A DNA stretch of 64,000 nt from Polytrichum commune (taxonomy: Eukaryota; Streptophyta; Polytrichopsida; Polytrichales; Polytrichaceae), in the NCBI GenBank assembly GCA_950295325.1, contig OX485804.1, forward strand, positions 66,316,033 to 66,380,032. Direction: 5' to 3'. Position numbers and translations under genes: made by a program. This document shows, one piece after another, positions 12,251-23,172 of the stretch. Numbering within the stretch: the stretch's first letter is position 1; every line of letters begins with the position of its first letter. Below the pieces are notes generated by a model. It did not search any database and was not told where the DNA came from. It worked only from the letters and a program-made list of their open reading frames with translations.

Positions 12251-13690
12251 ACCTAGTACCCCTCTCCCAAGCCAAAGTGACTTAGCAAAATGGAAAACAA
12301 AACAAACAAACAAACAAAAACAAAACCAAGATCCATATCGTAACAAAATTGAAGTTACTCCCCAACAACATCACTCAATTGTTACACTATTGCAGTGCAA
12401 ATGAGAAGTCCTCTTTAAGACTGAAGGTTGCTCTTCTACCTCTCTTCTACATGTACAATCAACGGTCTTCCATTTCTCAAGCATCTCTACTAGTATGTTC
12501 AATTAGGTTGCCCCATGCTAATTTCTTGACATTTCACACTATTTTGAGATTTTATTACCACATTAACAAAACAAAAAATTGTTTTGAAATTTCCCTTGCT
12601 AGTTGGCATCCACTATGGAGGCCTCTACGTGTCCCACATGGTATGGTACCTAGTGTATATACATGGAGGCCCGTAATATGTGATTTATGTCTAGTGCCTT
12701 TATTTGGAAACATTTGCATCTCCGTGGATTTGGGTTATGACCCAAAGCAATTTCCATGTGTCACAAAACAACTTATTTGTGAAGACAACCTAATTGCACA
12801 TATCGATGTACATGTCATGCTGACTGACCTAGACTAGGGAGTCAATTCCCATACTGGCTATGGATAACTATCTACGTGTCAATTTTACGTTCATTGCCAA
12901 CGGTGCTACTTTGTCACGATTCAAATGATTGAATGAACTGGTGACAATAGGAGTTCTTTTCTTAAATGCTTCTACTACACCCATTAAAAAACATGCAAGT
13001 AGCATGTTTAATCATAGGGAAGTAAACAAGGGAATGTGGCTTGCGATGAGAGGCTCTGTCCTAAAACGACATTTGGAATGTTTGGAATAATTAACATTTA
13101 AATGATTATATGACATATTGGATTGAAAATTTCACCAAGCTTCCAAGGAGCTTTCACTAAGCTTCCATTGAGCTTTCATAAATCTTTGTCATTAAGTTAT
13201 GACATGCATTACTTGAGTCTTATAATTACCACTCAAAGGCAGTCTCTACAATGCCTCTATATCATAATATGGGACAAAGCCAATAATTTTTTTATCATGC
13301 ATTTAGGGTATCAAGCTTTATATATCATACCTAGTTCAAGGGTTATTTTGTCACATTAGATGGTAGATGAATGGAAAATCTCATTTAGGGTTACATCTAC
13401 TTGAAGTTGCTAAGTTGCACACAACTATTCACATATTTGTATTTCCTCAATTTCTTCCATTCACAAACATGGCCAAATTTATTTGTGTCTTAGTTCACAT
13501 TGTCATAAGTTAGTTAGTTCCAAGATGTGAACAACATTGACTACTTGTAGTCTTGTACTTTTCTATTTTCTTTTCTCTTTTTCGTTTTTAGCACAAATTG
13601 AAACATGTGCAGTTGCAAGAAGAAACTATCACAACTGACTTGGGAAAACTAGAAAAGGCCGAGGGGAGATTAAGAAGTGATGCACATCCC
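12250..13690. other. Intergenic region, no supported gene
   Basis: It contains one plus-strand open frame of 162 codons (12349-12837) without recognisable domain, motif or splice support. The rest is AT-rich DNA without visible structure. I do not call a gene. Confidence 0.4.
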
Positions 13691-13699
13691 AAGTTGAAC

Positions 13700-14480
13700 T
13701 TTCCAAGTGACCACTAGATTGCCATGAGTGACAATAAGACCTTTAACACAACATCCCAAGTCAAATTCATCACGAACATCTTGGTAAGCAACATCCGGAG
13801 CTTTTCAAAGATCCTTGAGCGTAAGTTGCCACTTAATTCTACCATAATCAAGCAAGGCATCCCACATAATACTTGGTGTGTTTTCTCCACATGCTAAGAA
13901 ATGTTGTTGAAGATCAAATCATTCCGTTGGCACCAAATAATCTACAGAAGGCCACTCCTTAAGAAAAACCAAATTTTGCTAAAAGGTTTTAGTGGCTCAT
14001 TGAGAGATTTATCAAAGAGACATTGCATCATTAAAAAGGGCTTATGGGGACCAAGGTTACTTCTTTTAGCAAAAAGTTGCCAAATGATATCAGTGGCATA
14101 GCACCAAACATGTTGAGCCATCAGGCAACTAAAAAACCTATGCTCCACAAACTCCACTTGGTGCAAAGCACAATACGTGCAACTCTTATCAATCATGGCC
14201 TAGAGATCCTTCCGTGCCATTCATGCACCGCCACCACCTTATGAACGACCGACCAAAGGAAAACGACTCCTTTCTGTGCTTTGTGTTTCTGCCAAATTAA
14301 TTTCCTTCAAGGAGAACTTGAAGGAGGAATCTCATTCTTCCACTTGTCTAGAATTGATTTCTTAAGAGCCACTTGTGTGGTGATCCATAATCGACCAAGC
14401 TTAGTAGAGTATGCCAAGAAGGGAGTTACCTCAAGTCTTGTACAATTTTGGAACTTTGGGTTGTTATGAATGAAGGACAT
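13700..14480 (-). mobile_element. LINE (L1-type) fragment with post-RT zinc-binding region
   Basis: Minus-strand translation gives, in broken frames, LWITTQVALKKSILDKWKNE, then a segment ending FLWSVVHKVVAVHEWHGR, then DKSCTYCALHQVEFVEHRFF and SCLMAQHVW. The spacing Cys-x2-Cys ... His ... Cys-x4-VW is the zinc-binding domain that follows reverse transcriptase in plant L1 LINEs. Further downstream, LLWIIWCQRNDLIFNN matches the usual W-x2-W-x2-RN-x3-F continuation. Stops and frameshifts show it is dead. The reverse transcriptase domain itself is not visible nearby, so this is a 3' fragment. Confidence 0.75.
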
Positions 14481-15395
14481 TACTTGAAGACATCATTGCT
14501 AGCAAGTTGGGTAAGGTATTAATTATGATATGACATGCTTTCAAGTTAGGTGATCATTAAGGTAGCTCGACCTAACACCGACATGGAACCTAAGACCACT
14601 CAAGATCCAAGGGGAGGGAGGGGGGGGGGCTTTATTTTATGGATAAGAGACCCTTGGAGGTTCTAAAACGAACTGCCCCTTTTCATTCGAGTGGTCCTAG
14701 GTTTTGTGACATTTGGGGTCAGTAGGTGTGTTGGTTTTTGAAAGTAATAAAAGAAATTTTTATGGGCAACCAAAATGGCCAAATGATGTAGAAAAAATAG
14801 TAGAAAGCTTCTAGACATATTTTGGCAATTCACATATAAATTCTACATGGAAAACTAGAAACTACAACATAATACATTGCACACCAACATGTTCATTCCA
14901 ATAAGAACATAACGTAATATTTCGTACTTGGGAAGTTTGTGAAGTACAAATGGCACCCAACAATAACTAGTATACTTGATGTGTATCCCCTAGTGGGGAA
15001 GGGGGTGGCGTGCACACATAGTTAAAATTAAAATACCGATGTGCATGTGTCACTTCTAAATCAATACTCATGTATGTATAAGCTTTTAGATAAGAAATAG
15101 CCTCAAGTGTTTAGAAAAGTTGAAGAAATGGCATATGATGAAATGCCTAACACACACACACATCCCAAAACACAATGCCTAAAACCCTTAATGTAGATTT
15201 GCAACTCTTATAGTAAAAAATAATAGTCTAGTATATCTACAAAATGAACAAATTAATACCCTATAGCTATGTGTATTTGTAGCCTCTACCCTTAAATAAT
15301 ATCCCTCTTGTGCATCTATGTGAATAGATCCAACCAATGTTGTGTGCACCCCTTGGGCATGTATCCAATAAAATTGTTAGTGACTATGTGAGACT
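14480..15395. other. Intergenic region, no gene recognised
   Basis: It holds a G-run near 14609-14630 and otherwise AT-rich unique-looking DNA. No reading frame of interest. Confidence 0.45.
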
Positions 15396-15399
15396 ATAA

Positions 15400-15602
15400 G
15401 AGCATCCCCACTCATGGAGAGCTCCACAAACAAACCTCTACCATCGGTTTTTTTAGATGATTAAAGGCAAGGTCCCATGCTCCATCCTTCCCCAAACCCC
15501 ACATACATCCTAAATTCTTATTACCCACTGATTGTGACATTGACGTTGCCTTAAGAAGTCCAAAAAAGCCAAGTTAGAGTGGCTCCATGAGTGGGGATGC
15601 TT
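15400..15602. mobile_element. Tourist-like (PIF/Harbinger) MITE
   Basis: 203 bp. The left end reads GAGCATCCCCACTCATGGAG; the right end reads CTCCATGAGTGGGGATGCTT, its near-perfect reverse complement. Both sides are flanked by TAA (15397-15399 and 15603-15605), a 3-bp target duplication typical of Tourist elements. The GAGCATCCCCA-type terminus is common among plant Tourist MITEs. The interior has no open frame. Confidence 0.85.
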
Positions 15603-15604
15603 TA

Positions 15605-16925
15605 AGACATCTCACAATGCCACCAAATGATGTAATTGGTTGTCCATACTTTGATCTACTTCCTCACTACTCAACCCTCAACTCTCTCTCTCTCTCTCTC
15701 TCTCTCTCGCTCTCTCTCGTGGAGCCACATCATGGCTTCATCCACCCCCCCCCCACTCAGCATGAAGATTTTTGATTGTGTCAAGAATAGATAGGTGCAA
15801 GTCTCATTCATTTTCATTTTTCGCATAAAGGAGAACGATGCTGGGAAGTTTATTTGAAGGTCATAGAAGGTCACTAAAACTTGAAGGAGGAATCAAAATT
15901 TCATGCACGGGGTGTTGCTCATTGCAAGGGCTAATCTTCTTGAATACTGTGGGCAACACCTTGAACCCAAAAATGTGTTAAAATTGGCATGCAAGCTCCA
16001 GAGGGGCACTGGCATCGATCTTGAGTACCATGGTCACCAAAGTCCATATTGGAATATATTCCTATAATAGTGATGTGACATTTGGAATACTCTAAATTAA
16101 AAAAGGTCTTACACAAAACCCCCTAATATAATATCCTCCGGATGCACGTGATTGCCAAAAAACACAAAGAGTGCCCCCCCCCTAAAAAAATAAGAATCAA
16201 TTCAAGTTCGTTGTGAGAGACACTTGTCATTTGGTCAATGTACTTTGACCACTTCTAGAATAGACATATGAACTCCAAATTTGGAAATCAAATCCCCACA
16301 TATATGTATTACATCATCATGATATAAATATGTTGGTAATAGTGGATCGAATTGCCCTTGACATCAAGTAGGATGAAAGTTTGAAGTTCATTGAAACGCA
16401 CCCATGGGACCAAATTCTCTGTATACCAAAGACGTCGCTCTTTCTAGTTGAGCATTGTATAAACAAATTTGGGATGTTTGAGATTCCATGGAAATGACGA
16501 GGAAAAATTCCGGAACTTGTTGCAAAACTTGTTTTTCATGAATGCCAAGAAGATAGAGAAAGCCCTTTCTTTCTTCACTTAAGTTACCCAAGGGTGCCCT
16601 GGGCTAGATCACATCTTCATTCGGCTGGGTCCCGCCCCTCCCACGCCTCCTTCAGTGCCTGGTCTTCCTGCCCGCACATGCATGGGAACTCTTCCTCGTT
16701 GGGAACCAAGATTTTTCAAATATATTTTTCAAGAACTAATACATTTGTCGGCCACAATATATAATATATTTGGTCGGTGACGAAGGGTGAACATTAATTG
16801 TATGCAATAAAGCATGCAACCCTCACTAGCACTCTTCCACTAAGAAATATATTATATTCACCTTCTTTGCACAAGAGTCACGAGGACCAACCCTTCACAA
16901 TTCAATTAGTAAAAGAGCATTTTGG
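15605..16925. other. Intergenic region with (CT)n microsatellite
   Basis: A (CT)n tract with one interruption lies at about 15682-15718. It produces long Arg-Glu and Ser-Leu open frames that are not genes. The remainder shows no gene-like structure. Confidence 0.5.
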
Positions 16926-17300
16926 AATACTACACTAAATGTTGTATTTAGTGTCACCGATTCTAATCGTCTTGGTCAATACTAATTGTAAACGCCCATG
17001 TAGTGTCACCAACACTAAATGCAAACCTAACATTATTTGTCATTCCTGATAAAGAACTTTGGGCATTATAGATTTACAACGCTGCAATCATTGTCACTTA
17101 CTAAATGATTTTTCAACCAAACTTTAATCATCCATGATAATGCTTCATTGCATAAATGCTAGGATGCATAATGTATCAAAAGTGGATGAACTAAAAATTT
17201 AGTTGAGATGGTAGCACTCGTACACTCATTCATAAGAAATGTCAGCAGCCGAGTTGCCATGAAATACCATATGACACTAACTACAGTGTTCAGTGTACTA
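16926..17300. mobile_element. MITE-like element, family A (reverse orientation)
   Basis: It begins ACTACACTAAATGTTGTATT and ends with GACACTAACTACAGTGTTCA. It aligns in reverse complement with the copy at 4985-5362 along its whole length (for example GTCACCAACACTAAATGCAA against its complement). About 375 bp, no coding capacity. Confidence 0.75.
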
Positions 17301-17802
17301 TGACTAGAAGCATTGTTTCAATTCAATTTCTTCTTTTCTTTTGTATTGGGTGAGAGACCTTTATTATACTCCTACATGACCCACTTTTCATATCTTTGGG
17401 GCAATGTTAGGGCATGCATTTTCATTGTGATAGCACATGGAGTTCATATGTTTCACATAGCTTCACTGCATTAGGATTATCAACATCCTTATGAAGTCCA
17501 CACTATTTGAAATGAATGATTTATCAAACCTCGGCGAGAGGAATTACCATGTATGAGCGTACTACCTTTCATTTTTCCAACGTACAAGCCTTGAAATAGT
17601 ATGCAATTCAAAGGTTATTTCTTTTAGTTGATTTGACACTAGAATTCGTTGTAAAGACCCCGACTCTGTTAGATGAAAGTCGAGTGAGATGAATAAGCCA
17701 CAAACTAACAAGGGGTGAAGTTATTTTTGGATGGAGGAGAGGTACGATGAGTATGCTCATATGCGATAATTCGCTCTCACCCTAATTTTCTTCATGTAAA
17801 CT

Positions 17803-18270
17803 TAAGGCTCACTTGATACATGGCTTAGGGCTTGGCCTGAGCACCGCCCAACTCATGTGCATTAAGCCCTGAATCCGGTCCAACTTTATCACTTTTTGGT
17901 GGGTCCAACACGCAAAGTGACGAGGCCCAATTGTAGGTTTCGATGTTCTTGAGGGGAAACTGTAGCAAAGAGAATGAACCTTCCAAGGACCGACAGTAGA
18001 GATGTTCATTATCCAACGGATGAGCAGAATCTGACCCATGTTGAGAGTTCGTGCCGAGGAAAAGCACGTTCCGGTTTCTTCAAGCCACCTTGAAGGTTTG
18101 GCAACAAAATTGTGCCACCTAGGACGCCACATGGGATGAGTGAATGTTCAGACCCAACCCTGGTATAAAGCCCTTGGACTGGATTTGATGAATCCGAGCG
18201 ATCCTACTGGACCAAATTTTGAGAGTTCAGGCCGGCCCTCAATCCGGTCTCAAGTATAAAGTGAGCCTTA
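17803..18270. mobile_element. Foldback/MITE-like element with TAAGGCTCACTT ends
   Basis: The left end is TAAGGCTCACTTGATAC; the right end is GTATAAAGTGAGCCTTA, its near reverse complement. Sub-terminal blocks also pair: GAATCCGGTCCAAC near 17870, and ATCCGGTCTCAAG near 18241. Length 468 bp. The 107-codon minus-strand frame inside has no known domain. No clear target duplication. Confidence 0.6.
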
Positions 18271-18321
18271 GAAACTTAGGAAAATTCTTGGAAAAGAAAA
18301 ATAGATCCAGTCACCGGAAAT

Positions 18322-18700
18322 TGCATGGTGGGGTGCACACCAATGACGAGAGTGGTGCCACATGGCACTTGGACAAGAAATTTACACTGAAAACTTCATA
18401 ACACATATGATTTTAAACACCAAAAAGATCTCATGCCAAGTAACTTAATAAGTTTAGTACGATGCACACTGATGACAACACACGTGACATACAAAAGGTC
18501 CTTTACATTGCTTGACTTCATGGTCCACCGCATTTTTAACACCAAAATGTCTTTGTGTGCGGGTACACACATTCACACCACACTTATGTAGAAATGATTA
18601 GTGTTGGCTTTACAATTAGTTACTATGGCTTGCATTAATTTCAAGATGTGGGTGCTCCAAATTAGTGTGGTCCGCACTATTTGAAACAACTGTTCTAATA
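18322..18700. repeat. Dispersed repeat family C, copy 1
   Basis: Collinear similarity with 33183-33590: blocks GTGGTGCCACATGGCACTTG, ATCTCATGCCAAGT, GACTTCATGG and AAATTAGTGTGGTCCGCACT occur in the same order in both. Non-coding. The element type is unknown because I could not define terminal repeats. Confidence 0.6.
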
Positions 18701-19255
18701 AGCTGTAGGGTACGCATCATGTGAGACATTGATGTACTCATTCGTACACTAGAACTTATTTCCACTCATGAAACTAAAAGCTGGTGATTGTGATGCTACA
18801 AAATTCATTGTATGGATCAATGAATCATCCTGTTGTGGTGCTACTAGTGTAATTGATAAGAAACGGAAGACATGGTGGTGGTGGTGATGGTGGATCCGTC
18901 ACCCCACCGTTCCTTGTCGTTCCCCACCGTTAACACGAAGCATAAATGCGAGGGTCACCTCATGAGTAGAATGTTCCTTCTCAGAGCTAGTCTTGAAGCA
19001 CTAGAGAAAAGGAGTTAATTAATTGCTGCACCAGACCTGATGAATCTACTGCTTTGGATAAATGTGCACTACTTAAGGAACTTGGACCAAAAGGTTGTGA
19101 CATGACAAAGAATTGAGATACACAGAACTAAGTGGGCACACACAATACCTGGTTCAGACCATTGCATTCATAAGTTGCAGCACATTGGTATCAATCAAAT
19201 TCATAGGGTACAGATAGTGGTTGCATTGTACCCTGGACATGATAAATTGACAGGG
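18700..19255. other. Intergenic DNA downstream of the kinase-like gene
   Basis: No gene seen. A short (GTG)n-like tract lies near 18871-18890. Confidence 0.4.
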
Positions 19256-19259
19256 GCAA

Positions 19260-19265
19260 TTTATT
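19260..19265 (-). terminator. Candidate polyadenylation signal AATAAA
   Basis: AATAAA on the minus strand, about 160 nt past the stop codon of the kinase-like gene. Plant poly(A) signals are loose, so this is only a candidate. Confidence 0.35.
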
Positions 19266-19423
19266 TGCACCATGAATTTACAAAGAATATTCTACACCTA
19301 AGCATGTGCACTCTATGCAGTCTAGTTTACAAGGGTCGGTCCAGGTTGATCAAATCAGGTTCATTGACCTGATCCAACTGAACGCCGCATCTCTCTCTCT
19401 TTGCATGCTTCTTAAAAGAATTT

Positions 19424-20731
19424 TCACCGGGCCTCCATAGTGCTTGTAAGAAGCTCCTTGGAAGCCATCATATTGCTCTCCCACTGCTTAGAATTCCTCC
19501 AGATTTGCTCGAGTGTGGAGGAAACGTGATGCATGTCCGGTCTCAACTCTGGGTCAGGATCGACACAACGTTTAGCCAACTCGGCAGTTTTGAAGGCAGA
19601 ATCTAATGGAAATTTGTCTCTCAGCAAGGGATCCATCCAACTTCGAATTCTACTTCTAGTATCTTTCTCTGCAAAAAGAGCTGCTATCGTTTCTGGAAGA
19701 AGAGTTTTCTTCATAGAATTGGTTCTTAAATCTGCCTGCATCGTAACAGCTTCTCTCCCAGACAAAACTTCTAAAAGAATGACTCCAAAAGCGTAGATGT
19801 CAAGCTTTGGAGTAATCAAACCTCCAGACACATACTCAGGTGCCATGTATCCATGTGTACCTGTAATCTTGACACTCTGCGCTCGTCGGAGTGTACGCCC
19901 ACTACTATGTTTCCTGCCGCTGTCCACCTCCTTCACCACTTGAATCTCCTCCTCCGAAATTGTTTTCACCTTAGTCTCTGCCTGTTTTTCCCCCCTGATT
20001 CTTGCGACTCCAAAATACGCAATTCGCGCATGGAGGTCGTTGTCTAAGAGGATGTTGCTACTCTTGATGTACTTATGTACAGTTGGCGTATGCAAGTGAT
20101 GGTGGAGATACTCCAGCCCCTTTGCCACATCCAGAATTACCTGTAGCCTTGATATCCAAGAGGGCAATGCTGAAAAACCAGGGGAGAATTTACTATGAAG
20201 GTATTGCCTTAAATTTCCTCCATCAACAAATTCGTACACCAGATAAACATGGTCCCCAGTCATACACCCGCCCAGCAGCCTCACCAAATTGGAATGATGT
20301 ACACTGCACAAGCTCTTGATCTCTGCTACAAAGTTGGTGTGAGCTCCTCCCATCTTGTCCAAAACTATTGCAACATCTGAATTGTTCACTTTCCCACGGT
20401 ATACCGAAGTGCCCAATTTCTTGGAGGGGTTGAAATTATCGGTCGCCTTCATGAGGTCCTTATACTGGAAAATGATAGGGCCATCTGAGAGCATGTCTCT
20501 AATATTGTTAAGAGAGGATGCACTGCTGGATGATTGTTGGGATGCCTTTGATTCTTTTGAAAATTCATGGCTAGAGCCGGCGTAGCTGTTGGTAAACTCT
20601 ACGCTACTGTCTATGGGGGTCCTGGGTTTTGATCCAGCTATGGAAGAAATTGGAGTGGAACGGCTAGAGGGAGGTTGCTTCACCGCGCGCACCCTTTTCA
20701 CCAGACACATGCTTCTGAATGACCGCGGCAT
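19424..20731 (-). CDS. Kinase-like protein, predicted pseudokinase (At3g57120-like)
   Basis: An intronless frame of 435 codons. Residues 1-85 are Ser-rich and basic, with no signal peptide or membrane segment; an internal Met at residue 8 (MCLVKRV) may be the true start. Residues 87-400 are a kinase fold: FQYKDLMKATDNF, LVRLLGG, LVYEFVDGGNLRQYL, GTHGYMAPEY, DIYAFGVILLEVLSG and a RPDM block near the end. Key residues are replaced. The strand-3 Lys is Val (VAIV, 120-123), HRD is HKY (219-221), DFG is YFG (239-241) and the Gly loop is degenerate. The helix-C Glu, Asn226, APE and the F-helix Asp311 remain. It is therefore probably a scaffold or binding protein, not an active kinase. From memory it most resembles the plant At3g57120 family, related to LysM-type receptor kinases but without ectodomain. 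A basic, Glu-rich insert occurs at 248-285 in the activation region. Confidence 0.85.
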   Translation of the reverse strand: MPRSFRSMCLVKRVRAVKQPPSSRSTPISSIAGSKPRTPIDSSVEFTNSYAGSSHEFSKESKASQQSSSSASSLNNIRDMLSDGPIIFQYKDLMKATDNFNPSKKLGTSVYRGKVNNSDVAIVLDKMGGAHTNFVAEIKSLCSVHHSNLVRLLGGCMTGDHVYLVYEFVDGGNLRQYLHSKFSPGFSALPSWISRLQVILDVAKGLEYLHHHLHTPTVHKYIKSSNILLDNDLHARIAYFGVARIRGEKQAETKVKTISEEEIQVVKEVDSGRKHSSGRTLRRAQSVKITGTHGYMAPEYVSGGLITPKLDIYAFGVILLEVLSGREAVTMQADLRTNSMKKTLLPETIAALFAEKDTRSRIRSWMDPLLRDKFPLDSAFKTAELAKRCVDPDPELRPDMHHVSSTLEQIWRNSKQWESNMMASKELLTSTMEAR

Positions 20732-20739
20732 TCACCTCC

Positions 20740-21545
20740 AATGACCTACATTTAAGTCCGAAGCCATGCCAAATGATATTGCCGTCCCGGTTTACTTCAT
20801 TAAGGCCAAAATCAAGGCAGTGCATATGACATAAGAGTAGCTTACTGTGAAAGCCTTCCTATTCAAATATACTCCTCTTTTGTCAGGCACGGATTAGAAT
20901 CTTGAGGAGAACTAAATCCGACGTAAATCAATTTCACTTCTTCATCATCATTGAGCCATCACAATGGCTTATGCTATATTAGACGCCCATTACCAGGTCA
21001 TAAGGTCAATGATAGTGTCCGCTTGGCCTCCAATCTAAAGCCCCAAATCTGGCAATATTTGTCTACAACTGTTGCGTTTTACTATGTGTCTGCCACTCCT
21101 AAAATCTGCATAAAAGAAATAATCTCCTTAGGTACTAAACACGGTTAACTCAAACATCTCATCAGGAGAGTATACCTGTGAACGTAATTACATGTAGTAC
21201 TGTAGGTCAATGTTGAGGCTTGGAAAAGGTTGCCACCTATCTGTGAAAGAACTAGGTTTTCCTGCAATCGAGCCACTTCAGGGCGCCTTCTTGTCTCAAT
21301 GCAAATTTCCAGACTTGCCGCACTTCCTCTCCTCGTCTTTGCCGATTCAATTGGTTAGTGAATGCAGCTGTGCCATAGTCATTTCGAGACTTGAGTCAAA
21401 AAAATCCAGGCAACCGATTTATGCTCAATCTGTCCTTTTTCTCTTTTTTTATTAAAACAAATCTCCCCCTTGTGAAATACTGCTTTCCAAGGAATGTTGA
21501 ACCACAACTGCTTTGCTCTATACCCTAAACTAGCACAATATATGC
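20740..21545. other. 5' flank of the kinase-like gene
   Basis: This lies upstream of the kinase-like start (minus strand), so it should contain 5' untranslated sequence and promoter. I see no clear TATA box, uORF of note or coding exon. Confidence 0.4.
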
Positions 21546-21549
21546 AACA

Positions 21550-22480
21550 ATGCGGCCTAAACTCAGAACTTACTTCGACTCTCTAGGTTTTGGTCCCCTT
21601 TTGGTAATCTTCGAATGCACGTATATGCGTAAGCTCGAATCAAATCAAATCATCGAGACTCAGGCGCATTCACTAAGACATATCCAGTGCACTCTGATCA
21701 CTATGTTGTTCTCGGCTTTAATTCGCTGGCCTATGAGCAATATATGAAGACGTTCGAGGAGACAAAATGGAACAATAAACAGTACTCAAGTTCGGACAGA
21801 GCCGATTAGATGCACCACTTCCGTAGCTCTCTCTCTCTCTCTCTCTCTCTCTCTGCTGCGAGTAATCTCCGACCCTGAGTTCTTAGTTCGGACAACTCGA
21901 ATCAAATCGTGACTCAGGCGCATTTACTAAACAAATCCGATGCACTCTGAAATGTTGTTCTCGGTGTATTGGCAAGCTCGAGAGCCTTGACTGCTTCAAT
22001 TCTACAATACGCTGGCCTACAAGCACAACGTGAAGACGTTTACGAAGAATAAAACAGAACAATAAACAAAACTCGAGTTCGGACAGAGCCAACTAGATGC
22101 ATCACTTCCGTGGCACTCTCTGAAGCTCTCTGCTGCGATTATAAATCTTCGACCTCGACTTCTTAGTTCGGACACCTCGAATCAAATCGTGACTCACACG
22201 CATTTACTAAAACCAATCCAGTGTGCTCTGAAATGTTGTTCTCGGTGTATTTGCAAGCTCGAGAGCCTCGACCGATTTAATTCTACAAGACGCTGGCTCT
22301 CCGAGCAATATATATATATAAATATATGAAGGCGTTTCGCAAAGAGAAAACAAAACGGAACAATACACAGATGTGGAATCGGACGGAACCCACTAGATGC
22401 ACTTCCGCGGCAGTCTTTGGAACGCTCTCTCTCGAGTCTCTCTGCTACGATGATTAACCTCCACCCTTGACTTCTTAGTA
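21550..22480. repeat. Three-unit tandem repeat (about 290 bp each) upstream of the kinase-like gene
   Basis: The marker TTCGGACAGAGCC occurs at 21791 and 22078, and as TCGGACGGAACC at about 22379. The marker TCTTAGTTCGGAC occurs at 21881 and 22161, with a partial third at 22473. Each unit also contains GAATCAAATCRTGACTCA, TGTTGTTCTCGG, a GAAGRCGTT block and a CT-rich tract followed by CTGCTRCGA. Unit 1 is the most diverged. A (CT)n run lies at about 21826-21854 and a (TA)n run at about 22309-22325. Confidence 0.8.
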
Positions 22481-22639
22481 AGGCTTCTTTCTCGCACCCT
22501 AATCATACAGACAACATTCATTCCAACTGCGCACTTCCGACAAGACACGCCAACTACCAAACCCCAGTCCTTTCTGAAACCTCCGTCTTCTCTTTCCCTT
22601 TCCCTCTCCCTGCCCTGACCCTTCCCTCTCGGCACAGAA

Positions 22640-23165
22640 ATCGATATACTAGCTTGCCACTACAGTAGCAATTGTAACGTCCTGCTGACCGAGCGAGGAC
22701 TCAAGCGGAAGGTGGTAGGCCGCAGGTTCCGGGTATACAAAATCACTTTGCACTACTTAAGAGTATTCGTAGAGTGTTACACCCATGGCAACCACACGAA
22801 GCCCCCAGGGCTGTACCGGACGGCCAGATAAGTTACCATAAGAAGCACCAGCGGCATCGTCATCGTCATCGTCATCGTCACCCCAAAGGGGTACTAATAA
22901 GCTTAAGCGGCGGGAATTGGCAGTAAATACAAGTATTGTAATGGAATTCTGGAAGTACTTTACTGAATTTTTGCAGCTATGATCGGCTTGTGCGATTGCG
23001 CCGCGTGCTTATCGCCATAGCCAGCACCTGCAGTGCAACGGTGCAGATGACGTTCGTACATATTGATTGCTGACAAGCGCTGCCGGAATGGTGACGCGAC
23101 TATTTGGCGCCCTGGAAACGGTGACGGTTCAACTGGGCAACGGCAACGGCAACGGCGACGGGAAC
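22640..23165. other. Region between the tandem repeats; no gene seen
   Basis: It contains a (CATCGT)n hexamer tract at about 22855-22882 and a GGCAAC/GGCGAC repeat at about 23139-23162. It is more GC-rich than the surroundings. No supported gene. Confidence 0.4.
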
Positions 23166-23172
23166 TGCAAGG

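Noticed and set aside
12349-12837. Plus-strand open frame of 162 codons
   Set aside because: No recognisable domain, no splice or promoter support, composition like surrounding intergenic DNA.
15587-15874. Ser-Leu and Arg-Glu rich frames
   Set aside because: They are translations of the (CT)n microsatellite.
17809-18132. Minus-strand frame of 107 codons
   Set aside because: It lies entirely within the 17803-18270 inverted-repeat element and shows no domain.
19533-20585. Several plus-strand open frames opposite the kinase-like gene
   Set aside because: They are antisense shadows of the minus-strand coding frame and have no domain of their own.
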